Shown piece after piece: positions 52,442 to 61,302 of a stretch of DNA of 64,000 nucleotides. Each line of letters starts with the position of its first letter. The stretch's first letter is position 1. Source of the stretch: Hellea sp. (GTDB lineage Bacteria; Pseudomonadota; Alphaproteobacteria; Caulobacterales; Maricaulaceae); the NCBI GenBank assembly GCA_020629545.1, contig JAHDDC010000002.1:62001-126000 (forward strand), in the 5' to 3' direction. A model generated the notes under the pieces. The model was not told the DNA's origin, did no database searches, and was given only the letters and a program-made list of their open reading frames with translations. A program made the position numbers and the translations under genes.

Positions 52442-52511
52442 GCCTGTGGGCCGCGCTTCCCACCAAGCGTACTTTAATAGCGGTACAAAAACGCCGTGTT
52501 TGGAGACTAAA
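52440..52511 (+). promoter_or_regulatory. Structured serC leader (candidate serC RNA motif)
   Basis: CGC plus GTGGG (52441-52450) pairs with CCCAC plus GCG (52459-52469). A second small stem GCG/CGC lies near 52480-52493, just before the GGAG ribosome site. A conserved serC leader motif is known upstream of serC in alphaproteobacteria. The stems are seen; identity with that motif is not checked. Confidence 0.35.
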
Positions 52512-53678
52512 ATGACTATATTACCTAAACCGGCTGTTAAGCCGGCTGATCCCCGTTTTTCTGCGGGACCTACCAAAAAAAGACCCGGCTGGACCCTTGA
52601 AGCCCTATCTGATGCAGCGCTTGGACGCTCGCACAGATCAGCTCTCGGTAAAGCTAAACTCAAAGAAGTAATCGATCTCACACGCGAGGTACTCGAAGTG
52701 CCGGCAGATTATCGGATCGGGATTGTACCGGCTTCCGATACCGGCGCAGTCGAAATGGCCATGTGGTCTATGCTTGGCCCCCGAGGCGTTGATGTTGCGG
52801 CCTGGGAAAATTTTGGGAATGCTTGGATTACGGATGCTGAAAGCCAGCTTCCGCTCGATGATTTACGCATTTTTACAGCCGATTACGGTCGATTGCCAAA
52901 CCTTGATCAATATACAGGAGACCGTGATCTGGTCTTTACCTGGAACGGAACAACCGCAGGCGTGCGTGTGCCGAATGCTGATTTTATTCCTGCTGACCGG
53001 GATGGTATCACGATTTGCGACGCGACGTCAGCTGTGTTCGCTCAGCAAATGGAATGGGATAAGCTCGACGTTGTCACTTATAGCTGGCAAAAAAATATGG
53101 GCGGTGAAGCCGCGCATGGAATGATTATCCTGTCTCCCCGTGCCGTTGAGCGCCTCGAAAGCTATACGCCGCCTTGGCCGCTTCCGAAAATTTTCCGAAT
53201 GACAAAGGGCGGAAAGCTCAATGAAGCGATTTTTGAAGGATCGACTATCAACACACCGTCTCTGATGGCAGCTGAAGATCATTTGGATGCTTTGAAATGG
53301 GTTAAGTCCCAGGGTGGTCTTCAATTTATGCATGACCGAGCCGATACTAATGCAAAAACTATTTGGGATTGGGTCGCAGAGACTGGCTGGATTGCAAATC
53401 TGGCAGAAAAAGAGAATGAACGATCGAATACAGGTGTCTGCCTCAAAATCGTCGATCCACGCGTGCAGGCCTTGCCAAAAGAAGAGCAATCCGCTTTTGC
53501 CAAGCAAATTATATCTATGCTGGCCGATGAAGGTGTGGCTTATGATTTTGGGGCTTACCGGACCGCGCCTCCGGGTTTTCGAATTTGGGCTTCGGGCTTG
53601 ATCGAAAAGTCGGATATCGAGGCGTTACTGCCTTGGCTTGACTACGCGTTTTCTGTGGTGGCTGCTGAGCGCTTTTAG
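52512..53678 (+). CDS. serC: Phosphoserine aminotransferase
   Basis: This 388-residue PLP enzyme makes phosphoserine from 3-phosphohydroxypyruvate and glutamate. It begins with PADPRFSAGPTKKRPGW, has SDTGAVEMAMWSMLG and TWNGTTAGVRVPN, and has the Schiff-base lysine region VVTYSWQKNMGGEAAHGM. The alphaproteobacterial subgroup has this form. The ATG at 52512 has GGAG six bases upstream; an in-frame TTG at 52413 lies in the promoter. serA follows after 49 bases, forming a serine operon. Confidence 0.94.
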   Translation: MTILPKPAVKPADPRFSAGPTKKRPGWTLEALSDAALGRSHRSALGKAKLKEVIDLTREVLEVPADYRIGIVPASDTGAVEMAMWSMLGPRGVDVAAWENFGNAWITDAESQLPLDDLRIFTADYGRLPNLDQYTGDRDLVFTWNGTTAGVRVPNADFIPADRDGITICDATSAVFAQQMEWDKLDVVTYSWQKNMGGEAAHGMIILSPRAVERLESYTPPWPLPKIFRMTKGGKLNEAIFEGSTINTPSLMAAEDHLDALKWVKSQGGLQFMHDRADTNAKTIWDWVAETGWIANLAEKENERSNTGVCLKIVDPRVQALPKEEQSAFAKQIISMLADEGVAYDFGAYRTAPPGFRIWASGLIEKSDIEALLPWLDYAFSVVAAERF

Positions 53679-53727
53679 CAATCTCTTAAACCCACTCAAT
53701 TTTACCTCATTCTCTAAGGAATTTGTC

Positions 53728-55305
53728 ATGCCAAAAGTGCTGATCGCAGATAAAATGTCCGTCTCTGCAACGGAAGTCTTTAAAAATCGCGGCGTCGATG
53801 TTGACGTCATAACAGGGCTGTCTAAAGACGAGCTCATCAAGATTATACCGGAATATGACGGTATGGCCGTGCGGTCTTCGACTCGTCCGGACGCCGAGAT
53901 CATTGCGGCGGCGAAAAACCTCAAAGTGATTGGCCGAGCGGGAATTGGTGTCGACAATATCGATATCAAATCCGCTACGGATCACGGCGTTGTGGTTATG
54001 AACACTCCTTTTGGCAATGCGATCACAACCGCTGAACATGCTATCGCCATGCTATTCGCGGCAGCTCGCCAGATTCCGGCGGCTTCCCAAAGGACGCAAA
54101 ACGGTGAGTGGCCCAAGAAGGATTTCAAAGGCGTAGAGTTGTTTAACAAAACACTCGGCGTTATCGGTTGCGGAAATATTGGCGCACTGGTTATCGAGCG
54201 AGCGCTTGGCCTCAAAATGAAAGTTATCGGCTATGATCCCTATCTGACAGAAGAGCGGGCTCTGAAACTGGGCATTGAAAAGGTAGAGCTTGATGAGCTG
54301 ATTGAGCGCGCAGATGCAATCACGTTGCATACGCCATTGGTCGACAGCACAAGAAATATCATTTCAAGAGAGCGCATCGCGAAAATGAAAGAAGGCGTGA
54401 TTATCGTGAATTGTGCCCGTGGTGGTTTGGTCGATGAGGAAGCTTTGAAAGAAGCGCTAGACTCTGGCCATGTTCGGGTCGCGGCACTAGATGTGTTCGC
54501 CGTTGAACCAGCGCAAAACAATCTTTTGTTCGGGACAAAGAATTTCATTGCCACGCCGCATTTAGGGGCCTCAACGCTTGAGGCGCAAGAAAATGTCGCG
54601 GTTCAGGTCGCGGAGCAAATGTCGGACTATCTTTTGACTGGTGCGGTAACAAACGCTCTGAACACGCCGTCCATCTCAGCAGAAGAAGCCCCTCGACTAA
54701 AGCCTTGGGTCGATCTGGCTGATAAAGTTGGGACATTGGTCGGGCAATTAGTTGATGAACCGATTAAGTCTGTCGAGATTACCTTCAAAGGTACGATTAC
54801 AGATTTAAACACAAATCCGATGTCAGCCGCGGCTTTGGCCGGACTTCTAAAAAGAGCAATGCCGGAAGTGAATATGGTCAATGCCCCTGTTTTTGCTCAG
54901 GAGCGCGGGATTTCTATCACGGAAAGCTATGTAGAACGCGCCGAGCGCGCCGAAAGTCTGATCCGTTTAGCGGTTTCAACAAAGGCGCGAAAATTCGCGG
55001 TTGTCGGAACGATTTATCGCGGCGAACCCCGCCTCGTGCGGTTGTTCGGTGTGCCTGTTGATGCGGGTTTTGCCGATCACATGATTTATGTGCGAAATGA
55101 AGATAAGCCGGGCTTTATCGGAGCGCTTGGAACTATATTGGGCGAAAACAAAGTCAATATCGGAACATTCAGTCTAGGGCGTATGGATGATGGTACGCCT
55201 GAAGCTGTTTGTTTGGTATCTGTGGATGAACCGGTTTCGCCAGCCGTCGCGGATCAAATTCGAGCCGTTGATCAGGTTAAACGGGTTAATGTGATTGCGC
55301 TTTGA
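53728..55305 (+). CDS. serA: D-3-phosphoglycerate dehydrogenase
   Basis: This 525-residue enzyme oxidises 3-phosphoglycerate with NAD as the first step of serine synthesis. It has the substrate domain, GRAGIGVDNIDIKSATDHGVV, the nucleotide fold LGVIGCGNIGALVIERALG, the catalytic triad region INCARGGLVDE-like (IVNCARGGLVDEEAL) and ATPHLGASTLEAQENVAVQV. An intervening domain and a C-terminal ACT domain (from MIYVRNEDKPGFIGALG) form the long, serine-sensitive type. AAGGAA precedes the ATG. Confidence 0.95.
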   Translation: MPKVLIADKMSVSATEVFKNRGVDVDVITGLSKDELIKIIPEYDGMAVRSSTRPDAEIIAAAKNLKVIGRAGIGVDNIDIKSATDHGVVVMNTPFGNAITTAEHAIAMLFAAARQIPAASQRTQNGEWPKKDFKGVELFNKTLGVIGCGNIGALVIERALGLKMKVIGYDPYLTEERALKLGIEKVELDELIERADAITLHTPLVDSTRNIISRERIAKMKEGVIIVNCARGGLVDEEALKEALDSGHVRVAALDVFAVEPAQNNLLFGTKNFIATPHLGASTLEAQENVAVQVAEQMSDYLLTGAVTNALNTPSISAEEAPRLKPWVDLADKVGTLVGQLVDEPIKSVEITFKGTITDLNTNPMSAAALAGLLKRAMPEVNMVNAPVFAQERGISITESYVERAERAESLIRLAVSTKARKFAVVGTIYRGEPRLVRLFGVPVDAGFADHMIYVRNEDKPGFIGALGTILGENKVNIGTFSLGRMDDGTPEAVCLVSVDEPVSPAVADQIRAVDQVKRVNVIAL

Positions 55306-55311
55306 CATTTC

Positions 55312-55332
55312 AGCCGGGTTTCATGCCCGGCT
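55312..55332. terminator. Hairpin between convergent serA and secreted-protein genes
   Basis: AGCCGGG pairs with CCCGGCT around TTTCATG. It lies between the two converging stops, with no long T-run. It may serve both strands. Confidence 0.5.
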
Positions 55333-55339
55333 ATTCCTA

Positions 55340-55834
55340 TCATGACATAGCTGGCAAGCAGGTATCCATGTCTTCTTTGCGGTAGGCCATTGAAATCCAG
55401 TTGTCGAAATCTTTGGACGCTTTGGGCAAAGGCCGATTGACGGAAAAATGATAATAGCAATTCTCGGCGCGATAAACATAGAAACAGAATGTGCCTTGGA
55501 CCGTATCGGGGTCATGATAAGTATAACAAAGCTGCTCATCTTTTACGACATAGTCGCCGATAATCGTAAAATTGATATGCCCGCGATGACTATAAGTGCT
55601 TTTATTATTGTCGTCGTGATATTCAGTAAATGTAACGGGCGGGCGCTTGTTAATCACATCATCTAGATAGGTCGCGTAATTGCCTTCCATTGTTTTGTTT
55701 TGATAGGCGTTCAAAATCTGATCGCCTTTCAACTGGACAAATTTCCCCGGATCATTTTCGGCAGGTAATGTGTCCTGAGCCGATGCGGTCATCGCGAATA
55801 ATACCGAACCTGCTATCAAAAATAAGTTACGCAT
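55340..55834 (-). CDS. Secreted paired-cysteine protein, copy 2 (DUF995-like)
   Basis: The 164-residue protein has a signal peptide (LFLIAGSVLFAMTASA). The mature domain has LKGDQILNAYQNKTMEG, TEYHDDNNKSTY and the cysteine block LCYTYHDPDT...FCFYVYRAENCYYHF. The same plan is found in the upstream gene, so the two are paralogues. The cysteines probably form disulphides in the periplasm or outside. The pattern resembles the DUF995 family, which I cannot confirm. Its ATG overlaps the upstream stop by one base. Confidence 0.7.
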   Translation of the reverse strand: MRNLFLIAGSVLFAMTASAQDTLPAENDPGKFVQLKGDQILNAYQNKTMEGNYATYLDDVINKRPPVTFTEYHDDNNKSTYSHRGHINFTIIGDYVVKDEQLCYTYHDPDTVQGTFCFYVYRAENCYYHFSVNRPLPKASKDFDNWISMAYRKEDMDTCLPAMS

Positions 55835-56298
55835 TAGCTCACCATCGCTTCGCAATTGGGTTCTTCCCCGGCTTTTACACTACGGGCCGTCCAGTAATCA
55901 CGATCAATTTCAAACCCATATTCAGGAATATTGTTATTATAGTAATAGAAACAATTCCCGACTTTATATACTCTGAAACATCCGCCGGGCATGCTTCCAC
56001 CTGGATACTCAAAACATAGCAGATTACGGCGGATGGACCATAATCCGTTAACCGGTTTTCCGTCTCCCTCAACGTAGGTGACTTTACTATCGTCATGATG
56101 GGTTTCAGTATAAAAACGTTGAGGTTCGCCATCCGGTGAAAAATTATACGCCCCGTCATGGGTCGTATTCAAAAACGAATTTAACAGAGTGTCTCCCGTT
56201 ATTCGCAAAGCGTGCTTGCGAATGTCAGTGTCCTGGCTTTGAGCGTTGGCATTGCCGATCGCGAATAATATCAGTGCAATTGATGAAAATAGGCGCAT
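55834..56298 (-). CDS. Secreted paired-cysteine protein, copy 1 (DUF995-like)
   Basis: The 154-residue protein has a signal peptide (SSIALILFAIGNANA). It has ITGDTLLNSFLNTTHDGAY, TETHHDDSKVTYVEG and the cysteine block LLCFEYPGGSMPGGCFRVYKVGNCFYYY, matching the downstream gene in order and spacing. The start may be the ATG at 56298 or a GTG six bases upstream; neither has a ribosome site. It is the first gene of the pair. Function unknown; a surface or inhibitor role would suit the disulphide-rich fold. Confidence 0.7.
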   Translation of the reverse strand: MRLFSSIALILFAIGNANAQSQDTDIRKHALRITGDTLLNSFLNTTHDGAYNFSPDGEPQRFYTETHHDDSKVTYVEGDGKPVNGLWSIRRNLLCFEYPGGSMPGGCFRVYKVGNCFYYYNNNIPEYGFEIDRDYWTARSVKAGEEPNCEAMVS

Positions 56299-56390
56299 GG
56301 TCACTAAATAACATATTTGGAAGCAATGACCATTGTATTTTACAGGTCTCTATAGATGACAAGGCTGAAGTCTTGCCCTAAAGGACACTT

Positions 56391-56711
56391 ATGACTGACG
56401 AACAAAGCCATCGTAAAGACAGTGTCTCTCAGCGTAGATTTAAGAGATATCACCGAGCCAATGATCGCCGAAGACGGGCGGAACAACAGGATAGCCAATT
56501 TTTCCGGGCGGTTTTCTCTCTAGCAGGAGTAGCGGGCGCGCTGGCTATTGGGTTGGCTGTTTTTGGGATGACGGGGGGGCGTTTTGATCCGGCCGCCATG
56601 GACCATATGTTGGCCCCATGGATGGGGCCTTTATCGAGGTTGGAGGCTATTGGAATCCTGTTTGTTATACTGGTTGGCGGCCTGTATTTTTGGCGCATCA
56701 GAAAACGGTAA
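56391..56711 (+). CDS. Small two-helix membrane protein
   Basis: The 106-residue protein has a basic, arginine-rich cytoplasmic start (SQRRFKRYHRANDRRRRAEQQ). Two hydrophobic helices (AVFSLAGVAGALAIGLAVFG and IGILFVILVGGLYFW) follow, and it ends with RIRKR. No family is recognised. It is 106 bases upstream of asd, which has its own ribosome site, so co-transcription is possible but not certain. Confidence 0.6.
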   Translation: MTDEQSHRKDSVSQRRFKRYHRANDRRRRAEQQDSQFFRAVFSLAGVAGALAIGLAVFGMTGGRFDPAAMDHMLAPWMGPLSRLEAIGILFVILVGGLYFWRIRKR

Positions 56712-56817
56712 TCTTCGGTAAGATAGCCCCTTTTTAACATAGACTCAGAATAGAATTTCGCTTAAACGCAGCCCTCGCTTTTATGCGCGCAAATTTTTAT
56801 CTTTTTAGGAGGCCATT

Positions 56818-57846
56818 ATGGGAATTTCTTTCGCAATCGTCGGTGCAACCGGTAACGTCGGAACAGAAATGCTCACGATTTTGGCCGAGAGCGATTTAGA
56901 CGTCGGCACAGTCTACGCTGTCGCAAGCCGTCGTTCGGTTGGGCGCGAAGTCAGTTTTGGTGACGAGACAATAAAATGCCATGATCTTGAAACCTTTGAC
57001 TTCTCAAAAGTAGATATCGCTCTCATGAGTGCTGGCGGGTCTGTATCCAAGGAATGGTCACCAAAAATTGCTGCGGCAGGTGCTATCGTCATCGATAACT
57101 CGTCGGCCTGGCGTATGGACCCTGACGTGCCTTTGGTTGTTCCAGAAGTTAATGCGGACGATGTCAAAGACTTCCATAAGAAGGGAATTATCGCCAATCC
57201 GAATTGCTCAACCATTCAAATGGTTGTGGCCCTCAAGCCGCTTCATGATCGTGCCAAGATCAAGCGCGTTGTTGTTTCGACCTATCAATCAGTCTCTGGC
57301 GGCGGAAAGAAAAATATGGACGAACTTTGGCTTCAAACCAAAGGCATATATTCCAATGATGAACTAAAGCCTCATAACTTCACGAAACAGATCGCTTTTA
57401 ATGTCATCCCGCATATTGATGTATTTATGGATGGTGGTGACACGAAAGAAGAATGGAAAATGAAGGCCGAGACTATGAAAATCTTGGACCCGAAAATCAA
57501 GGTGACAGCGACATGCGTGCGGGTTCCGACCTTTGTGGGTCATGCTGAAGCCGTGAATATCGAATTTGAAAATGAATTATCAGCGGAAGAAGCCCGTTCA
57601 ATATTGCGTGAAAGCCCTGGCTTGATGGTTGTCGATAAGCGTGAAGATGGTGGCTATATTACACCGGTTGAATGTGTTGGTGAGTTTGCAACTTTTGTCT
57701 CCAGAATTCGAGAAGACAGCACGCAGGACAATACGCTCAATATGTGGGTAGTCTCAGACAACCTCCGAAAAGGCGCGGCTCTGAATACAGTTCAGATTGC
57801 TGAGTGTCTGGTTAATCGAGGTCTTTTGAAAGCTCAGACGGCTTAA
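56818..57846 (+). CDS. asd: Aspartate-semialdehyde dehydrogenase
   Basis: This 342-residue enzyme makes aspartate semialdehyde for lysine, threonine, methionine and diaminopimelate synthesis. It has the NADP fold AIVGATGNVGTEMLTILAE, the IDNSSAWRMDPDVPLVVPEVN segment, the active-site cysteine in IIANPNCSTIQMV, and the histidine region ATCVRVPTFVGHAEAVNIEF. AGGAGG precedes the ATG. Its stop lies two bases from the converging phoD gene. Confidence 0.96.
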   Translation: MGISFAIVGATGNVGTEMLTILAESDLDVGTVYAVASRRSVGREVSFGDETIKCHDLETFDFSKVDIALMSAGGSVSKEWSPKIAAAGAIVIDNSSAWRMDPDVPLVVPEVNADDVKDFHKKGIIANPNCSTIQMVVALKPLHDRAKIKRVVVSTYQSVSGGGKKNMDELWLQTKGIYSNDELKPHNFTKQIAFNVIPHIDVFMDGGDTKEEWKMKAETMKILDPKIKVTATCVRVPTFVGHAEAVNIEFENELSAEEARSILRESPGLMVVDKREDGGYITPVECVGEFATFVSRIREDSTQDNTLNMWVVSDNLRKGAALNTVQIAECLVNRGLLKAQTA

Positions 57847-57848
57847 AT

Positions 57849-59597
57849 CTATCCCAGCCCGTGGAAGAGGGCGCGCTGTTTAATATTCAAACCAGACGCG
57901 CCAGAAAATTTCAGACTATTTCCGTCAGGCACGATATCGAACTTAGCGGTTTCAAAAATTGAATATTCTTGGTCTCGAACTGTATCTACACCGATCATTC
58001 GCGCAACGCCTCGTTTCGGGGTGAGGGTTAAATCGATGAAGCCTTGCGTTGTTGGGTCATAAAATCGGACGTCCTCATTGGCTTGTGTCACGAGTAGCGC
58101 ATAATCACTGGCCGCATCGCCAATGACATCTCCAGTGGTCTCAGATGAAACAGACGTTGTGCCAAGCTCGACTCCCATTTTATCGCCGGGTTCATTGGTC
58201 AGATCATTGGCCCAAAATTCGTGTGAATCCCCAGTGAGAACCAGCATGTCGTTAACGCCAGCAGAACTCAAAGCTCCGTAAAACCTTTCGCGCGCCACCG
58301 GATACCCATCCCAACAATCAGGATAAAGCGGTAATTGTAAGGGCGATAGCATGAGCTTTTTATATAAAACATCCGCATACCTGTCGGCACTTCTCACCTC
58401 TTCGGGATCAAAATATGGTGTCATGTCCGGGGAATTCATTTTGCCTATCAGCACCTGATTAACGAGTATTCTCCATGGCTTATTGGCCTTTTTTGATTTT
58501 GCGAATGTGTCGACGATCCAGTCTTGTTGAAGTTTTCCTAAGATTTCGCGGCTTGGATCATTAAGAATATCTCGTTTGAATTTCTCAGCACCGCCGTCTT
58601 CCATTAGCTCATCGAAATAGGTTTCAAATTCGAAAGACTCGCTTCGTGCCATAAGTCGAGTTTCCACGGCCGCGAGAGTTATCAGGTCACCCCATTCAAA
58701 ACTGCGAAATAAATGTTCGCGTGTTAATCCAGCCTTGGGATCTCGAATAGGCATCCATTCGTAATAGGCGCGCATGGCAGCCTGTTTACGGTCTTCCCAC
58801 GGGCCTTCAGTTTCCGGATCGTGATTCTGAGCGCCACCTGTCCAGCTATCATTACTGCTTTCATGGTCATCCCAGATTGAAATCATAGGCATTTGAGCGG
58901 TTACGGCCTGCAATGATGGATCGGTTCTATATTGACCATGCCGGATACGATAATCATCCAATGAGACGACCTCATGGCTAGGTTCGTGAATGCGGCCCTG
59001 CTTTTGGAGCTCGGCATTTCCATAATATTCAGCCCCATATTCGTAAAAATAGTCGCCAAGATGTAAGAGTGCATCAAACGAGGCGTCACTGTCTTTCTGT
59101 CTGCGAGCGATATGGTCATAAATGTTGAAATAACCGTGTTGCCAATTCGCACATGATACCACCGCAAATCGAGCTTCAGGAACTTTCCCTTTAGGCAATG
59201 TTCGGGTTTTACCGATTGGCGATAAATTCTCGCCTGAATTGAAGCGGTAATAGTACCACTCACCAGCGCCTAGGCCTGCGGCGTCGACTTTTACAGTCCA
59301 GTTACGTGCCGCAGATGTTTGAAAAGATCCGGAAGCGATGAGCTCATCAAAATTCTCTGTTTTAGACATTTCCCAATTGACATTTAAACTCGAAACACTT
59401 GGGTCATCGGGCGTGATCCGCGTCCAGAGTATGACACGGTCAGACAAGGGATCGCCACTGGCGACCCCATGAGCGAAAGCGCCGGTTAGCGACGCACGCT
59501 TGGAACTATGACGAATGGAAGTTTTGGCCTTGCAGGCACTGGCAGTTCCGCCAAGAATAAGGGCGACGGCCGCGCGGCGATTGAGAAATGTGTCCAT
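57849..59597 (-). CDS. phoD: PhoD-type alkaline phosphatase, Tat-exported
   Basis: The 582-residue protein has a twin-arginine-like signal (NRRAAVALILGG, then SAC), so it is likely exported folded. The PhoD metal-binding motifs are VVSCANWQHGYFNIYDHIARR, LLHLGDYFYEYG, ISIWDDHESSND and VLTGDSHEFWANDL. PhoD enzymes hydrolyse phosphomono- and diesters in the periplasm when phosphate is short and use iron and calcium. No Pho box was recognised. It is transcribed alone. Confidence 0.9.
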   Translation of the reverse strand: MDTFLNRRAAVALILGGTASACKAKTSIRHSSKRASLTGAFAHGVASGDPLSDRVILWTRITPDDPSVSSLNVNWEMSKTENFDELIASGSFQTSAARNWTVKVDAAGLGAGEWYYYRFNSGENLSPIGKTRTLPKGKVPEARFAVVSCANWQHGYFNIYDHIARRQKDSDASFDALLHLGDYFYEYGAEYYGNAELQKQGRIHEPSHEVVSLDDYRIRHGQYRTDPSLQAVTAQMPMISIWDDHESSNDSWTGGAQNHDPETEGPWEDRKQAAMRAYYEWMPIRDPKAGLTREHLFRSFEWGDLITLAAVETRLMARSESFEFETYFDELMEDGGAEKFKRDILNDPSREILGKLQQDWIVDTFAKSKKANKPWRILVNQVLIGKMNSPDMTPYFDPEEVRSADRYADVLYKKLMLSPLQLPLYPDCWDGYPVARERFYGALSSAGVNDMLVLTGDSHEFWANDLTNEPGDKMGVELGTTSVSSETTGDVIGDAASDYALLVTQANEDVRFYDPTTQGFIDLTLTPKRGVARMIGVDTVRDQEYSIFETAKFDIVPDGNSLKFSGASGLNIKQRALFHGLG

Positions 59598-59654
59598 AGG
59601 GCCGTTATAAACGGCCCATTGAAAAGGTAAAGGCGACGGCGCTATTCAGCCGGA

Positions 59655-61175
59655 TCAGATTTTCTGATCATATTCACCGATTTCGTCATATTTAGCGAGA
59701 CGGGCTTCTATCTCGCGGAACATGCCGGTTTTATTCTCTTCTGATGTCGGGCTTTCAACAACAACGACAAGGTTTGGCGTATTGGAACTTGCGCGAACAA
59801 GACCCCAGGTTCCATCTTCAAGGACAACGCGGACACCGTTCACCGTATTACAGTCTTTGATTTTCTGGCCCATGATCGTTCCGCCAGAGGCTTTGAGGTC
59901 TTCATATTCTTTGACAACCCGATCAACCACGCCGTATTTTTCCTCATCAGCACAATAAGGCGACATTGTCGGAGACCCCCATGTTTTGGGTAGATCTCGG
60001 CGAAGATCCGCCATGGATTTATCAGGATTACGATCCAGCATCTGCAAAATTGCAATGGCGGACAAAATCCCGTCATCATAACCACGCCCAATAGGATTGT
60101 TGAAGAAATAGTGCCCGGACTTTTCAAAGCCGACCAATGCGCCAATTTCTTTGGACCGGCGCTTAATGTAGCTATGGCCCGTTTTATAGTAATCGGTTTT
60201 GGCCCCGTTCGCGACCAGCTTCGGGTCGGTCAAATATAGACCGGTTGATTTAACATCGGCCACAAACTGCGCATTTGGATAAAGATCTGAGAGATCACGG
60301 GCGAGCATAACGCCAACCTTGTCCGCAAATATTTCCTCGCCTTCATTGTCAACAACACCGCAACGATCGCCATCACCGTCAAAACCAACGGCAATATCTG
60401 CGCCGTGTTCCAGTACAGCATCACGCATGGCGTGAAGCATTTTCATGTCTTCCGGGTTCGGATTATAGGCTGGAAATGTATAATCAAGATTACAATTAAT
60501 CGGAATGACTTCGGCACCGATTTTATCCAAAACATGCGGCGCGAAAGCTCCAGCGGTTCCGTTGCCGCAGGCCGCTACGACTTTGATTTTGTTTTTAAGC
60601 TTAACGCCTTTGGCCAGATCATTCATATAAAGTTCGCGGACGCCTTCCACAAATTGGTATCCTCCGCCGCCGCGCGCAATAGATTCGCCGTTCAGAACGA
60701 TTTGCTTAAGCCGGCTCATCTCATCAGGGCCGAATGTCAGCGGAGCCTCAATCCCCATTTTGACGCCAGTCCAGCCGTTAGAGTTATGCGATGCCGTGAC
60801 CATAGCCACACCAGGACAATCCAGCGCGAACTGCGCAAAATAAGCCATAGGAGAGAGGGCCATGCCGATATCTAGAACTTCGACACCAGCATTCATCAAG
60901 CCCACGATCAAGGCTTGCTTAATGGATAAGGAATAATGCCTGAAATCGTGCCCGACAACGATTTTCGGCTGTATTCCGCGTTCATACATCAGTGTCCCGA
61001 GACCCTCACCGAGGGCTTGAATGCCGTACAAATTGATCTCTGGATCTTTCTCGTGTCCGGGAATTCCGAACCACCAACGCGCATCATATTCGCGAAACCC
61101 AGTGGGTTTCACAACGGCGCGATTTTCGAATTCAAGTGTATTAGGTTTAATATTAGCTGCAGGCTTATTTGACAT
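59655..61175 (-). CDS. Phosphomannomutase/phosphoglucomutase
   Basis: The 506-residue alpha-D-phosphohexomutase moves phosphate between C6 and C1 of glucose or mannose. It has FREYDARWWFGIPGHE, the phosphoserine loop VTASHNSNGWTGVKMG, the metal loop VGFDGDGDRCGVVD and GFEKSGHYFFNNP for sugar binding. A final domain (RASSNTPNLVVVVES) binds phosphate. The product feeds LPS, exopolysaccharide or glycogen sugar pathways. AAGGGA precedes the ATG. It is close to kdsD but has a gap of 127 bases. Confidence 0.92.
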   Translation of the reverse strand: MSNKPAANIKPNTLEFENRAVVKPTGFREYDARWWFGIPGHEKDPEINLYGIQALGEGLGTLMYERGIQPKIVVGHDFRHYSLSIKQALIVGLMNAGVEVLDIGMALSPMAYFAQFALDCPGVAMVTASHNSNGWTGVKMGIEAPLTFGPDEMSRLKQIVLNGESIARGGGGYQFVEGVRELYMNDLAKGVKLKNKIKVVAACGNGTAGAFAPHVLDKIGAEVIPINCNLDYTFPAYNPNPEDMKMLHAMRDAVLEHGADIAVGFDGDGDRCGVVDNEGEEIFADKVGVMLARDLSDLYPNAQFVADVKSTGLYLTDPKLVANGAKTDYYKTGHSYIKRRSKEIGALVGFEKSGHYFFNNPIGRGYDDGILSAIAILQMLDRNPDKSMADLRRDLPKTWGSPTMSPYCADEEKYGVVDRVVKEYEDLKASGGTIMGQKIKDCNTVNGVRVVLEDGTWGLVRASSNTPNLVVVVESPTSEENKTGMFREIEARLAKYDEIGEYDQKI

Positions 61176-61302
61176 GTGAAGCAGTCCCTTGAAAATTTGA
61201 ACCAGTTTAAATCATAAGTTTTAAGGATTCGTGACAGGTATGGTTATAGAATATGAGATGGTAAACAACGCACAATGAATGTAATTCGTTTTCTGCCTTT
61301 GA

